DNA of 36,358 nucleotides from a bacterium (lineage in GTDB: Bacteria > Bacteroidota > Ignavibacteria > Kapaibacteriales > UBA7675). Of this stretch, positions 1 through 8,389 are shown piece after piece (within the stretch, counting starts at the first letter, position 1; each line of letters starts with the position of its first letter). A program made the translations under genes and the position numbers. Under the pieces are notes generated by a model. That model was given only the letters and a program-made list of their open reading frames with translations, ran no database searches and was not told the DNA's origin. The stretch is from NCBI GenBank assembly GCA_030426285.1, contig JAUHYX010000003.1, positions 1 through 36,358 of the forward strand. The letters run 5' to 3'.

Positions 1-2054
1 AAGGAGACAACAGGTTCTACTGATGTTGCAACGGTTTCGTCGATTTCCGGATGAATCATTTCGTATGCCTGAGCATCGTTTGCAACAACAATAGACGATG
101 TTGCTGATACATCTTGATATCCAGAATTAGTACGTGCGCGAATTCGTACGATTGCTTGTGTAGAACTCACGCCAGGAACCGTCCAGTCATACGAGCCAAG
201 ACCGTATGACACACTGTGTTTGATTGTAAACCAAGAAGCTCCGTTGTCAGGCGAATACTCCAACCTGATGTTGTTGACAAGTGCCGCCGACCAGCTAATC
301 GTGGTAACCGAGCCAGCATAAAGTGTTTGAGGGGTTGTGAGCGATGTGAGACTGAGATATCCATTAACAGAATTCTCAGTATACAATTGGTGACTCTTTA
401 CATTGTTTTCCGGATTGTCGTCGCTGTCAACCACCAACTCCGCTTCTACGCTCCACGAAGCAGATGTCGAGAGTGAGAACGCGCTCATTGCAATTCGCTG
501 TACAGCTCCCGGCTGCAAATGCACAGAGTCTGAGTCTGTGTATGCCAAATCGCCGTTATCGTCATATACGCTCAATGTGAGCAACCCTTCGTTGAAGTCT
601 GTACCGTTGTTGCTCACGGTCACGAGCGGAGTCATAGAAGTATTGCGTTTGTACAATCCGCCTGGGGCAGGAGTTTCAATATCTTGCACGACTACGTCAT
701 CATCAAACACACCGCGTTCTTCGTAAACACAAGAGGCCGATTCCATCTGATTGCGGATATGTGTAGCAACCACCGGATGCATTTTTAACATCTTGCCGGT
801 AGATCTCAAATGACAATAGGACATGGTTGTACCCAAAACAGCAGTATAACCGCTAAAGCAGCCGCCTTCAGCAGTATAACATGAATCGATGGCAGGCGAC
901 CAATTGCAATTGTGCGTGTGGCGCGATCCCAGATTGTGCCCGGTTTCATGAGCACACACGTCAATGTCCCATGCATAGCCACTGACAGGAAAATTTTGAT
1001 TCGAATGCACTCCTGAAACAGCGAATCCATATCCACTTATTTTACTGCCGCATGCAACAGTTGAGCCGCCACCACCAATCCATGCAATGCCGCCAATGCC
1101 ACTTACTCCCGACAACAAATGCACAAGGGCTCGATCGCGGTCTTGCTCATTGGTATTCCAATAACTGCGAACATCACTAAGCATTGTGCTGATATCAGAA
1201 TTGTGAAATGGGTCAGAAGACGTCCAAATTCTGACAAATGGGACATGTATTTCTATGTTTACATCGCGCTTGTATAGCGTACTTACGGCTCCAAAAAGTG
1301 CTTGGGCATAGAGGACACTTCTTGTTAGATCTGAACCATTGTCACCGTAGTAGTACGTATCGCCTTCGATAGCTACGTCAACAACCAATGTTTCAGTTGT
1401 CTGAATTGCGTCCACCTGAAGACTCTTACGAGCTTGCATTGCACGCGTGGCAAACAGTTCGTCACCACTGTGATATTCCGGCAACTCCTCGGCTCGGCAC
1501 AAATCTTCATCTGTTGAAGGTTGCGATTCTTCCATCCGTATGTGAGTAATTCCAAACTCATCAAGTACGGGCGAAAGCGAATACCGTACCGGTACGCCGT
1601 CCTCTTGAACTTCAATCACGCCGGTGATGAATTCAGGGTGAATGGCCAGAACAACGGTGCTACCATTGCGCCCCATCACTGAACCGCGAAACATTTTTGC
1701 TCGTTCAGGAAAAAACGGGGTTTCGCCAGACACGCTCTGCGCTACAAACTCAGTGGTTTGGGTAAATACGTCAAAGTGCTCGAGTAGACACTCAAAGCGT
1801 ACTCCGTTGCCCGCGAGGGTGATGTTGAGTCGCTCGCCCAACTGAAAATCACGATGATAATACTCCAATATCTCTGCCACAGGAATATCTGAGTCTGGTG
1901 TTCTCAACCACGGCTGAGCTGCTTGTGAACCATAAGACTTCACGCCAACATCGGCCGCCGCTGCTCGTAAATTGGGCAGTTGTCCGTACATTTGTGGCGT
2001 ACAGAGTATAGCTAGTAGCAAGATCATTGATACGTGAAGTAACCGCAGCTTCAT
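1..2054 (-). CDS. Secreted metzincin-type zinc metalloprotease (3' end outside window)
   Basis: An uninterrupted reading frame of 684 codons runs from an ATG at 2054 to the left edge without a stop, so the C-terminus is missing. AAGGA lies 9 nt before the ATG. Residues 1-25 form a signal peptide. The zinc motif HETGHNLGSRH begins at residue 369 and fits the metzincin pattern HExxHxxGxxH; the sequence TTMSYCH some 40-45 residues later is a good Met-turn. Residues about 455-550 resemble a CARDB-type beta-sandwich that often follows such proteases, and a further beta-rich module follows. In this lineage such enzymes are usually exported by the type IX system, which would need a C-terminal sorting tail beyond the edge; that tail is therefore inferred. 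The specificity is unknown. Several short open frames on the same strand are out of phase with this gene and are not genes. Confidence 0.88.
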   Translation of the reverse strand, partial: MKLRLLHVSMILLLAILCTPQMYGQLPNLRAAAADVGVKSYGSQAAQPWLRTPDSDIPVAEILEYYHRDFQLGERLNITLAGNGVRFECLLEHFDVFTQTTEFVAQSVSGETPFFPERAKMFRGSVMGRNGSTVVLAIHPEFITGVIEVQEDGVPVRYSLSPVLDEFGITHIRMEESQPSTDEDLCRAEELPEYHSGDELFATRAMQARKSLQVDAIQTTETLVVDVAIEGDTYYYGDNGSDLTRSVLYAQALFGAVSTLYKRDVNIEIHVPFVRIWTSSDPFHNSDISTMLSDVRSYWNTNEQDRDRALVHLLSGVSGIGGIAWIGGGGSTVACGSKISGYGFAVSGVHSNQNFPVSGYAWDIDVCAHETGHNLGSRHTHNCNWSPAIDSCYTAEGGCFSGYTAVLGTTMSYCHLRSTGKMLKMHPVVATHIRNQMESASCVYEERGVFDDDVVVQDIETPAPGGLYKRNTSMTPLVTVSNNGTDFNEGLLTLSVYDDNGDLAYTDSDSVHLQPGAVQRIAMSAFSLSTSASWSVEAELVVDSDDNPENNVKSHQLYTENSVNGYLSLTSLTTPQTLYAGSVTTISWSAALVNNIRLEYSPDNGASWFTIKHSVSYGLGSYDWTVPGVSSTQAIVRIRARTNSGYQDVSATSSIVVANDAQAYEMIHPEIDETVATSVEPVVS

Positions 2055-2093
2055 TTTCGAATATCCTTCAAGGTGGCTCGTCTATATGTACAT

Positions 2094-2107
2094 GGTGAAA
2101 TTTCACC
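2094..2107. promoter_or_regulatory. 14-bp perfect palindrome between the protease gene and murB
   Basis: GGTGAAATTTCACC reads identically on both strands. It lies in the 144-bp divergent spacer, 40 bp upstream of the protease ATG and 92 bp upstream of the murB ATG. A dimeric repressor or activator operator is the simplest reading; I do not recognise the regulator. Confidence 0.4.
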
Positions 2108-2198
2108 CAAAACGCAAACTATCACTGTTCTCTGAAACTTCTATTGTGCCGAGTTGCATTGGCGAAGTTTCTTTTGTTCTACTTTCAGAAATCGAAAC

Positions 2199-3227
2199 AT
2201 GCTTGTCACCCAGCGCGACTATTCTCTAAAAAAACACAATACCTTTGGTATAGATTGTACCTGTGCAGAGTTTGTCATAGCAGAGCATGAGTCGGAATGG
2301 GCGGAAATTGTAGACAGAAGTTCTGAATACGAGCGGCCCCTTCTTGTTTTGGGCGAGGGCAGCAATGTACTTTTTGGTACGCACTACAATGGCGTTGTAG
2401 CGCAACACGGGCCAGGCGATGTTGAGATTTCGGATATCGATGACCACATTTCTCATGTCACAGCTGGAGCCGGTGCAAACTGGCATAGTTTGGTTCAATA
2501 TTGCGTAGTCAGCAAGCTTGGTGGCATTGAGAATTTGGCTCTGATTCCTGGTTCTGTCGGCGCCGCACCGGTACAGAACATCGGAGCGTATGGTGTAGAA
2601 TTGTGCGACGTGTTGGTTTCGGTGCGCGGTTATGACATTCCATCTGGTGACATGTGTGAGTTGCAAGCCAGTGAGTGCAACTTTGGTTATCGCGACAGTA
2701 TTTTCAAACGCGAATTGGCTGGCAAATTCATTATAACGTCGGTCACATTGCGGTTGCAGAAACACAGTAGCCCGAACATCAGCTATGGTGCCCTCAGAGC
2801 GCAAATTGAATCGTTACACCCCGAAAAACCAATCGATATTGCCGCGGTCTATGACGCTGTTTGTGCCGTGAGAATCAGCAAACTACCAGTGCCAAGTCTC
2901 GTCGGAAATGCCGGTAGTTTTTTCAAGAATCCCATCGTTGAACTCGATGTGCTCAAACGCTTGCAAACAAAGCATAACACTGTACCCAACTACCCCATTT
3001 CAGAATCTCATGTAAAAATTCCAGCCGGTTGGCTTATTGACCAAGCTGGTTGGAAGTCATACCGCAAAGGCGATGCCGGCGTTTGGCCGCACCAAGCCTT
3101 GGTACTTGTCAATTACGGCAGCGCTACTGGTGCTGAGATTGATGCACTAGCCAACGACATAGTTGCCGATGTATCGCACAAGTTTGACATTGCGCTAGAA
3201 CGAGAGGTCCGCAACGAAGTTCGTTAG
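2199..3227 (+). CDS. murB: UDP-N-acetylenolpyruvoylglucosamine reductase MurB
   Basis: MurB reduces UDP-GlcNAc-enolpyruvate to UDP-MurNAc with NADPH and bound FAD, the second committed step of peptidoglycan precursor synthesis in the cytoplasm. From the ATG at 2199 the protein has 342 residues, the size of the E. coli-type (type I) enzyme. The N-terminal FAD domain shows NTFG, the LGEGSNVLF loop and NLALIPGSVGAAPVQNIGAYG. Catalytic features are YRDSIFK (type I signature with Tyr and Arg), Ser240 in GNAGSFFKNP (proton donor) and Glu336 in the terminal EREVR. A longer frame starts at 2154, but its extra 15 residues have no family counterpart, so the internal start is preferred; neither start has a clear Shine-Dalgarno sequence. 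The gene stands alone, divergent from the protease and convergent with the TerC gene. Confidence 0.95.
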   Translation: MLVTQRDYSLKKHNTFGIDCTCAEFVIAEHESEWAEIVDRSSEYERPLLVLGEGSNVLFGTHYNGVVAQHGPGDVEISDIDDHISHVTAGAGANWHSLVQYCVVSKLGGIENLALIPGSVGAAPVQNIGAYGVELCDVLVSVRGYDIPSGDMCELQASECNFGYRDSIFKRELAGKFIITSVTLRLQKHSSPNISYGALRAQIESLHPEKPIDIAAVYDAVCAVRISKLPVPSLVGNAGSFFKNPIVELDVLKRLQTKHNTVPNYPISESHVKIPAGWLIDQAGWKSYRKGDAGVWPHQALVLVNYGSATGAEIDALANDIVADVSHKFDIALEREVRNEVR

Positions 3228-3229
3228 AG

Positions 3230-3249
3230 CAGTTGCCTGTTCCCAACTG
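3230..3249. terminator. Small hairpin between convergent genes
   Basis: CAGTTG (3230-3235) pairs with CAACTG (3244-3249) around an 8-nt loop in the 24-bp gap between the murB and TerC stop codons. The stem is short and lacks a T-run, so terminator function is only suggested by position. Confidence 0.25.
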
Positions 3250-3251
3250 GT

Positions 3252-3959
3252 TTACTTGGAATCTTTGCTTGACTTGCTGCGAATTTTCAGGTTGAGCATT
3301 TCTACGAACAAACTGAACGCCATCGCGAAATACACATATCCTTTTGGTACATGAATCTGCACAGATTCAACAACCAGCAGCAATCCGATCATCAACAAAA
3401 ATGATAGAGCCAACATTTTCATGGTTGGATGCTTTTCGATGAATTCACTCACCGATTTAGCAAATACGACCATGACAATCATAGCCAACACTACTGCTAC
3501 CACCATGACGGTTAAGTTGTCTACCAATCCGATTGCAGTAATGACACTGTCGAGAGAAAACACGAGGTCGAGTACGGCAATCTGTCCAATAATGGCACCA
3601 AACGACACCACTTTCGATTTCGTGCGCTGCTCATCGTCGCCTTCAATTTTGTGGTGAATCTCAAGCGTACTTTTCCCGATCAAAAACAGTCCACCACCCA
3701 ACAGAATAAGGTCGCGCCCAGCAAAGCCCATATCAAACACAGTAAACAGAGGTTCGGTGAGACCAATGAGCCAAGAGAGTGCGGCAAGCAAGCCGACACG
3801 TAGCAACAGAGCCACTCCTAAACCAATGCGACGTGCCTTTTCACGACTCTCTTCGGGAAGCCTTCCTACCAGAATTGAGATGAATACAATGTTGTCTATC
3901 CCCAGCACAATTTCCATGGCGGTGAGCGTGAGTAGACTAATAAGTAATTCTGATTCCAT
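3252..3959 (-). CDS. TerC-family integral membrane protein
   Basis: A 235-residue polytopic inner-membrane protein of the TerC/YgdQ/YkoY family, whose members are implicated in metal (Mn2+, Ca2+) efflux or in loading metals onto exported proteins. About seven hydrophobic segments are visible. The two acidic repeat motifs typical of the family are present: MEIVLGIDNIVF near residues 15-26 and LDLVFSLDSVITAIG in the second half. A charged cytoplasmic loop (KIEGDDEQRTKSK) separates the halves. The start codon lies 4 nt after the ftsI stop, so it is probably translated from the same message as ftsI and ftsL. The exact substrate cannot be read from the sequence; assignment to the family is firm, function is by analogy. 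Confidence 0.85.
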   Translation of the reverse strand: MESELLISLLTLTAMEIVLGIDNIVFISILVGRLPEESREKARRIGLGVALLLRVGLLAALSWLIGLTEPLFTVFDMGFAGRDLILLGGGLFLIGKSTLEIHHKIEGDDEQRTKSKVVSFGAIIGQIAVLDLVFSLDSVITAIGLVDNLTVMVVAVVLAMIVMVVFAKSVSEFIEKHPTMKMLALSFLLMIGLLLVVESVQIHVPKGYVYFAMAFSLFVEMLNLKIRSKSSKDSK

Positions 3960-3963
3960 CCTG

Positions 3964-6129
3964 CTATCTCAAATACAATGTCACTGTTCCAGTAGTACCG
4001 CGCGGCCATTCGGCGCGACGCACAAAGCCACTCCCAACCACTCTCGACGCATATCCGAGCTCGTGCACAATACGCATAGCGTAGCGCGAACTCATGCCTC
4101 GAACGTCGGGGTGACGATCGAATGATGTGGTGTGACCATCGCTGATCAGCACGCTGTCGCGCTGCTCTTGTGAGAGCGACACAACGCTACTCGTTACATG
4201 AGTTCCCTTGGCCAATCGCGTGCCAGGGGCAATCTTTTGAGAAACGATGTACCCTTCAGGCAAGCCAAGTGGTAGGCGCAATCCAATAGGCCCTAGGTTT
4301 TCACGAGCTTCCGCAACAGTCATACCGATAATTAGCGGCATTGTTGCAGAATCACCGTTCGAATTCTGAGATTCTTCACGTTGCGTTTTTCGGTCAATTG
4401 TCACACTTCCAGAAGCAGCCAAGCGACGCGCAATTTTTCCAAATATTGGTGCGGAAACAGCACCGCCATAAAACCCGCGTTTTGGTCTATCGAGCATCAC
4501 AACCATCGCTATCTGCGGATTTTCCGCAGGAAAGAAGCCGGCAAACGACGAAGTATAGTATCCGCGTGCATACTTTCCATCTACAAGTTGTTGAGCCGTT
4601 CCAGTTTTGCCCGCAATGTGCATGCCCTGCACAGCGGCCATTGTTCCAGTTCCGTCTTTCACCACCTGTACAAGCATCGAAGTAACTGAGTCACATGTCG
4701 ACTTCGAGACAACTCTGCGAATTTGCTGTGGCGAAACTTCTCGCATGTCGCCGTCATCCGACACTGCTTTGATGATATACGGCTTCATCACTAATCCACC
4801 ATTGGCGATAGCGGCGTATGCACTTGTAAGTTGTAGCGCTGTTACGGCCAATTGATACCCATGTGCCATATACATTTTTGTTGTCTTGTCGTACTGGCGT
4901 GGCTTCTTGACAATGCCGCGCACTTCACCCGGAAGGTCAACTCCGGAGTATATCCCAAAACCAAAGTCGCGGACATACTTGTAAAACTTCATGTCTGAGA
5001 ATTGTTGTGACTGCGTTGCGAACACGACATTCGACGACTGTACAAGCGCATCTCGGAATGTTGCAGAATCAATGGGGTGATCGTCTTCAATCGTCACATC
5101 GCCATACTCATACTTTCCGCCATACGTTTCAACAGTGTCTGATGGCGTGAGCAATCCTTCCTCCAACAACATTGCGGCCATGATAGTCTTGAACGTAGAA
5201 CCAGGCTCATACATGTCATTTATGGCTCGGTTGCGCATCTGCTCGTTAGTGGCTTCGGTAAAATTGTTCGGATCAAAGCCCGGATATGAAGCGATTGCTA
5301 GGATTTCTCCAGTGTTTGGCTGCAATGCAACCACAGTTCCTGACAACGCGCCACTTGCGCCAATTCCGGCCAACAACTCACTTTCAACAATGCCCTGCAT
5401 GCTCATATCCAATGTCAGCTGAATATCGCGGCCATTGCGAGGTTGAATGAGAGGTGCGTCTGAGGTTGGACGCAGTTTTCCGCGACCGTCGCGCTGCAAA
5501 ATTGTATACCCGGGAGCGCCTTTGAGCAGCGTATCGGCTTCCAACTCTAACCCCGAAACACCGCGATTATCGATGTCAGTGAAGCCAACAACTTGGGCAG
5601 CGCGGTGTTGGTGGGCGTATGTGCGACGCTTTTCCCACGTGCGGATGAGTCCTTCATCCTTCATATCTGCCAACGGCGAGAGATGCACTTCGTCGAGAGC
5701 GCGCTCAAGCCATACAAATGAACCAGTAGAGCGTTGAATTTTCTGCGTGTACACAGAGTCCGGCTTGCCCGTGATCGCGCTGAGTTGACGTGCTATCGAA
5801 TCGGGATATTCGACCATGTTGGGATCAACGGCAATGGACATGCGAGAGATAGTCAGTGCGATGCTGTTGCCGTTGCGATCAAGCATTCTGCCTCGATCAG
5901 GAGCGAGTCGTACTTTTTGTTCATACTGCCGGCGTCCCGCCGCACGGTGCTCATCGGCACTGAGGATCTGCAGGTCAAACAAGCGGTACACCAATGCACA
6001 AAGCATCAGCGAAAACACGACAAAGACCACGCGTAATTTGAGACGTCCCTTGACCGGTGCTGGTACTGGACGCATTTCTTCCATGGGGTCGGGATTGGGC
6101 AGGCCGCTATCGTCTAGCCCGTCATTCAT
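3964..6129 (-). CDS. ftsI: Septal peptidoglycan transpeptidase FtsI/PBP3 with PASTA domains
   Basis: A class B penicillin-binding protein of 721 residues that cross-links septal peptidoglycan. Order: short cytoplasmic tail, one membrane anchor (about 37-58), pedestal domain including the APDRGRMLDRNG region, transpeptidase domain, and two C-terminal PASTA-like repeats (about 605-660 and 672-721). The active-site triad is intact: Ser311 in GSTFK, SSN at 365-367, KTGT at 508-511. PASTA domains on FtsI are common in Bacteroidota and Gram-positives and absent in E. coli. The ATG at 6129 is chosen because it overlaps the stop of the second ftsL frame (translational coupling) and because the 10 extra residues from the ATG at 6159 lie inside ftsL. 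The TerC gene follows after 4 nt. Confidence 0.94.
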   Translation of the reverse strand: MNDGLDDSGLPNPDPMEEMRPVPAPVKGRLKLRVVFVVFSLMLCALVYRLFDLQILSADEHRAAGRRQYEQKVRLAPDRGRMLDRNGNSIALTISRMSIAVDPNMVEYPDSIARQLSAITGKPDSVYTQKIQRSTGSFVWLERALDEVHLSPLADMKDEGLIRTWEKRRTYAHQHRAAQVVGFTDIDNRGVSGLELEADTLLKGAPGYTILQRDGRGKLRPTSDAPLIQPRNGRDIQLTLDMSMQGIVESELLAGIGASGALSGTVVALQPNTGEILAIASYPGFDPNNFTEATNEQMRNRAINDMYEPGSTFKTIMAAMLLEEGLLTPSDTVETYGGKYEYGDVTIEDDHPIDSATFRDALVQSSNVVFATQSQQFSDMKFYKYVRDFGFGIYSGVDLPGEVRGIVKKPRQYDKTTKMYMAHGYQLAVTALQLTSAYAAIANGGLVMKPYIIKAVSDDGDMREVSPQQIRRVVSKSTCDSVTSMLVQVVKDGTGTMAAVQGMHIAGKTGTAQQLVDGKYARGYYTSSFAGFFPAENPQIAMVVMLDRPKRGFYGGAVSAPIFGKIARRLAASGSVTIDRKTQREESQNSNGDSATMPLIIGMTVAEARENLGPIGLRLPLGLPEGYIVSQKIAPGTRLAKGTHVTSSVVSLSQEQRDSVLISDGHTTSFDRHPDVRGMSSRYAMRIVHELGYASRVVGSGFVRRAEWPRGTTGTVTLYLR

Positions 6130-6356
6130 CGGAAATGCGAATTCGCTGAGGAGGCACAACAGACTGCACGAGGCCTAAGTGTTTGCGAGCAAATGCGGCC
6201 ACGCGTTCGGGGGACTGCAACTGCAATAGCATTGCTGACAAAAAGAGCAATCATGCCAGCCGAAAAAATGATGAGACCTAGCATACTCCATCTGTTCAGA
6301 ACGGTGCGTTGGCGCCGCAATGGAGCGGGTTCAGAAATATGCGAAGGTTGATTCAT
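6122..6356 (-). CDS. ftsL: FtsL-like cell-division protein, split over two frames
   Basis: Position directly before ftsI and the layout (basic N-terminus, one membrane segment at about residues 25-46) point to FtsL, the divisome scaffold that pairs with FtsB/DivIC. The frame from the ATG at 6356 continues to a stop at 6126, but after the membrane helix its sequence turns Arg/Cys-rich and unlike FtsL. In the neighbouring frame the same DNA encodes SPERVAAFARKHLGLV followed by PPQRIRISDE, a very typical FtsL C-terminus, ending with TGA at 6124-6122 overlapping the ftsI ATG. The switch would occur at a run of five C (6209-6213 on the + strand as G). Joining both frames there gives about 77 residues, shorter than usual because the periplasmic coiled coil is nearly absent. 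Sequencing error, real frameshift with deletion, or programmed +1 shift remain possible. Confidence 0.65.
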
Positions 6357-6367
6357 CAGAAGCGTAT

Positions 6368-7546
6368 TTACATGCCAAATGCTGAGTCGACAGCTTCAGG
6401 GGTTTCAATCCAGTCGGCAACAAAAATATTTGTAGCGCGAGTTGGAGTTCCAGACGCAACTCTATTCGAAGAGAACACGATTTTTGAGCCATCATACGAG
6501 AACATCGGGAATGCCGAGAAAACCGCATCCGAATTAGTCAGCTTTTCGAGCCCGGTGCCATCGAGGTTGATTCTAAAAATGTCGAAGAAACGACCGCCCT
6601 TTGCCATCCATTCGTGATTGGAGCAGAACAACAAGCTCTCTCCATCTGGATGCATAAACGGAGCCCAATTGGCGCCCGGCAGATCTGTTACTTGCACGAC
6701 ATTGCTGCCGTCGATATCCGCAACAAACACGTTCAGAGCTTTTGGCTCAACCAATCCTTCATCTAGGAGCTTTTTGTATTCAGTTGCTGCTTCGCCTTCT
6801 GGGCGCGAGGCACGCCAGATAATTTTTTTGCTGTCGCGCGAGAAAAACGCACCGCCATCATAGCCAAGCGTGTTGGTGAGTTGCAACAAATCTCCCGTTG
6901 CCATTTCATAGCGCCACAATTCTAAGTCGCCCGAGCGCGTACTCGTGAAAATAAGGTATTTACCATCTGGAGAAACAGTGGCTTCCGCATCGTAACCTGG
7001 TCCACCAATAAGAACTTCGCGGTTGTTGCCATCGGCGTCAGACACATAAATATCATACGAATCGAAAATAGGCCACACGTATCGCTGCATGTTGTGATCG
7101 TGAGTTGGACATGCATCGCCACCGCTTTCAGTTGAGCCAAACACAACACGTCCATCTGCCAAGAAATAGCTACATGTTGTGCGCCCGAGGTTTGGCGAAA
7201 TCTGCTTGTACTTCACACCGGGTTCAACATCGGTTCCATCGGCATTCATCACATAGATTTGGTCGCAGCCTTTGTCGTTGATTTCGGACCAGTCGCTCTG
7301 AAACACCAATTGTTTGTCGTCGAAGCTCCAATACGCCTCGGCATTGTTACCGCCAAATGTCAATTGCTTCACATTTCTAAAATGCAGTTCACCCGGCAAA
7401 CGCAAAGAATCAGTTGAAGGATCATAGGATTGTTCCATTACCTCCTGTTCTGCCGGTTCGTCGAAAGACGGTTTCTCTTCTGTTGGTGAGCACGAGAGAA
7501 CCAATCCCATGGTACCGAGAGTCAAAAGGGATGAAAGAGTACGCAT
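6368..7546 (-). CDS. TolB-like (PD40) beta-propeller lipoprotein
   Basis: A 392-residue exported lipoprotein: the lipobox VLSC places the lipidated Cys at residue 19 after a hydrophobic leader. The rest is a chain of PD40/WD40-like blades, recognisable by repeats such as TVSPDGKYLIFTSTRSG, FFSRDSKKIIW, MHPDGESLLFCSN and FSYDGSKIVFSSNR, each followed by a motif like DIFRINLDGTGLEKLT. This is the TolB propeller architecture, usually a protein- or glycan-binding scaffold; no enzymatic residues are evident. The ATG at 7546 is used because a longer frame from 7591 would put 15 polar residues before the signal peptide. It ends 11 bp before the ftsL start, so it may be the first gene of an envelope/division operon with ftsL, ftsI and terC. 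Its ligand is unknown. Confidence 0.85.
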   Translation of the reverse strand: MRTLSSLLTLGTMGLVLSCSPTEEKPSFDEPAEQEVMEQSYDPSTDSLRLPGELHFRNVKQLTFGGNNAEAYWSFDDKQLVFQSDWSEINDKGCDQIYVMNADGTDVEPGVKYKQISPNLGRTTCSYFLADGRVVFGSTESGGDACPTHDHNMQRYVWPIFDSYDIYVSDADGNNREVLIGGPGYDAEATVSPDGKYLIFTSTRSGDLELWRYEMATGDLLQLTNTLGYDGGAFFSRDSKKIIWRASRPEGEAATEYKKLLDEGLVEPKALNVFVADIDGSNVVQVTDLPGANWAPFMHPDGESLLFCSNHEWMAKGGRFFDIFRINLDGTGLEKLTNSDAVFSAFPMFSYDGSKIVFSSNRVASGTPTRATNIFVADWIETPEAVDSAFGM

Positions 7547-7627
7547 AATCTGTCCGTAATAATGAAAAAAACGCAGTGATTCAGCACACACTACGCCGTT
7601 GAACGCGCACCTAATAGTCGGAAAGCC

Positions 7628-7999
7628 CTACAACAACTGCTCTCCGAGGCGCTTGCCAATCACCACCCCGACAAAGGCAGTAATAATGCTTCCACAAATA
7701 TACGCAGCAGCGAGGAAAATCTTTTTGTCTTCTAACAATGAGAGTGATTCGAGTGAGAACGTGGAAAACGTGGTAAATCCACCACAAAAGCCAACGACCA
7801 GAAACAGCCGCATGGTTTCGTGCTTTTGCGTCAACAAAAACACCCCCGCGAGCACACCAATCAGCAGCGACCCCACAGCATTAACTAGCAGTGTGGCAAG
7901 CGGAAATTTACCCACCTGAAGCGGCAACAAGAGATTCACCCCATAACGAGCAATCGAACCCAACCCACCGCCAAGAAATACGAACAACACATTCTTCAT
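7628..7999 (-). CDS. crcB: Fluoride channel CrcB/FluC
   Basis: A 123-residue membrane protein with four hydrophobic helices, the normal size of a Fluc monomer, which assembles as an antiparallel dimer and exports fluoride. Family hallmarks seen: GGGLGSIARY at residues 10-19, the pore Asn40 in LLVNAVGS, and GFCGGFTTFSTF at 70-81, which carries the central Na+ site and the Phe residues lining the pore. The ATG at 7999 is preferred; an upstream ATG at 8014 adds only five residues. As a single gene of one type, a homodimer is expected. I searched the upstream region for the crcB-type fluoride riboswitch and did not see its conserved core. Confidence 0.93.
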   Translation of the reverse strand: MKNVLFVFLGGGLGSIARYGVNLLLPLQVGKFPLATLLVNAVGSLLIGVLAGVFLLTQKHETMRLFLVVGFCGGFTTFSTFSLESLSLLEDKKIFLAAAYICGSIITAFVGVVIGKRLGEQLL

Positions 8000-8186
8000 G
8001 GTTGCAATATGCAAAAGAATAGGCTGGCAATAAGACAGATATACTTGAAACTACTGGCTAAAGGCGAGGCAAACTAATGTCGGCATTGTCTGCTACGAAT
8101 ACGTTATTTCCACAACAGAATAAAACCAAGAACTTGCATGACAAGTACTAGATTTTTGTCAGTGAAATGTATATTGGGCATAGAAT

Positions 8187-8274
8187 AAGAAGGCGCCCAG
8201 CCGGTTATAGTCCGTAAGTTATTCCCGGCCGAACGCACATCAAAGGGAGATCCGAAAGGTTCTCCCTCTTTTTT
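8187..8274 (+). ncRNA. Candidate small RNA ending in an orphan terminator
   Basis: The 390-bp gap 8000-8389 lies between the divergent crcB and sppA genes. On the + strand it contains a hairpin with arms GCCGG (8200-8204) and CCGGC (8225-8229), then a strong intrinsic terminator at 8244-8274. No protein gene precedes the terminator on that strand, so a short transcript of roughly 90 nt is the simplest explanation. The 5' end is a guess: a weak -7-like TATATTGG sits at about 8171-8178. I do not recognise the RNA; 6S, SRP and tmRNA signatures were not seen. Confidence 0.4.
8244..8274 (+). terminator. Intrinsic terminator upstream of the sppA promoter
   Basis: AGGGAGA (8244-8250) pairs with TCTCCCT (8261-8267), the inner TCC-GAAA-GG extends it with a GNRA loop, and CTTTTTT follows at once. 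On the - strand no T-run follows, so it works rightwards only. Confidence 0.8.
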
Positions 8275-8290
8275 GTTTAATCCAGTTAAC

Positions 8291-8338
8291 TGTGATTAGT
8301 CACATTGAAACAAAACATCTGTTTTGGTAGTACGTTTG
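8291..8338 (+). promoter_or_regulatory. sppA promoter with two operator-like palindromes
   Basis: TACGTTTG at 8331-8338 matches the Bacteroidota -7 box TAnnTTTG, with TTG at 8305-8307 as -33 box 23 bp upstream. TGTGA-TTAG-TCACA (8291-8304), a CRP/FNR-family-like inverted repeat with a 4-bp spacer, abuts the -33 box. CAAAAC-atct-GTTTTG (8311-8326) fills the spacer between the boxes. The first position suits an activator, the second a repressor; both roles are inferred. The sppA ATG is about 45 nt past the expected transcription start. Confidence 0.55.
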
Positions 8339-8389
8339 TTCATAATTGAACCGCTGGAAACTGTACAACGAGCGTTATAAGAGCATTAC

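Noticed and set aside
806-1615. Separate short - strand genes at 806-1036 and 1373-1615
   Set aside because: They are out of phase with the continuous protease frame that carries the zinc motif.
2226-2804. 192-codon - strand frame opposite murB
   Set aside because: Antisense to well-conserved MurB sequence; composition unlike a real protein.
8000-8240. Fluoride riboswitch upstream of crcB
   Set aside because: I could not find the conserved core and pseudoknot sequence on the - strand.
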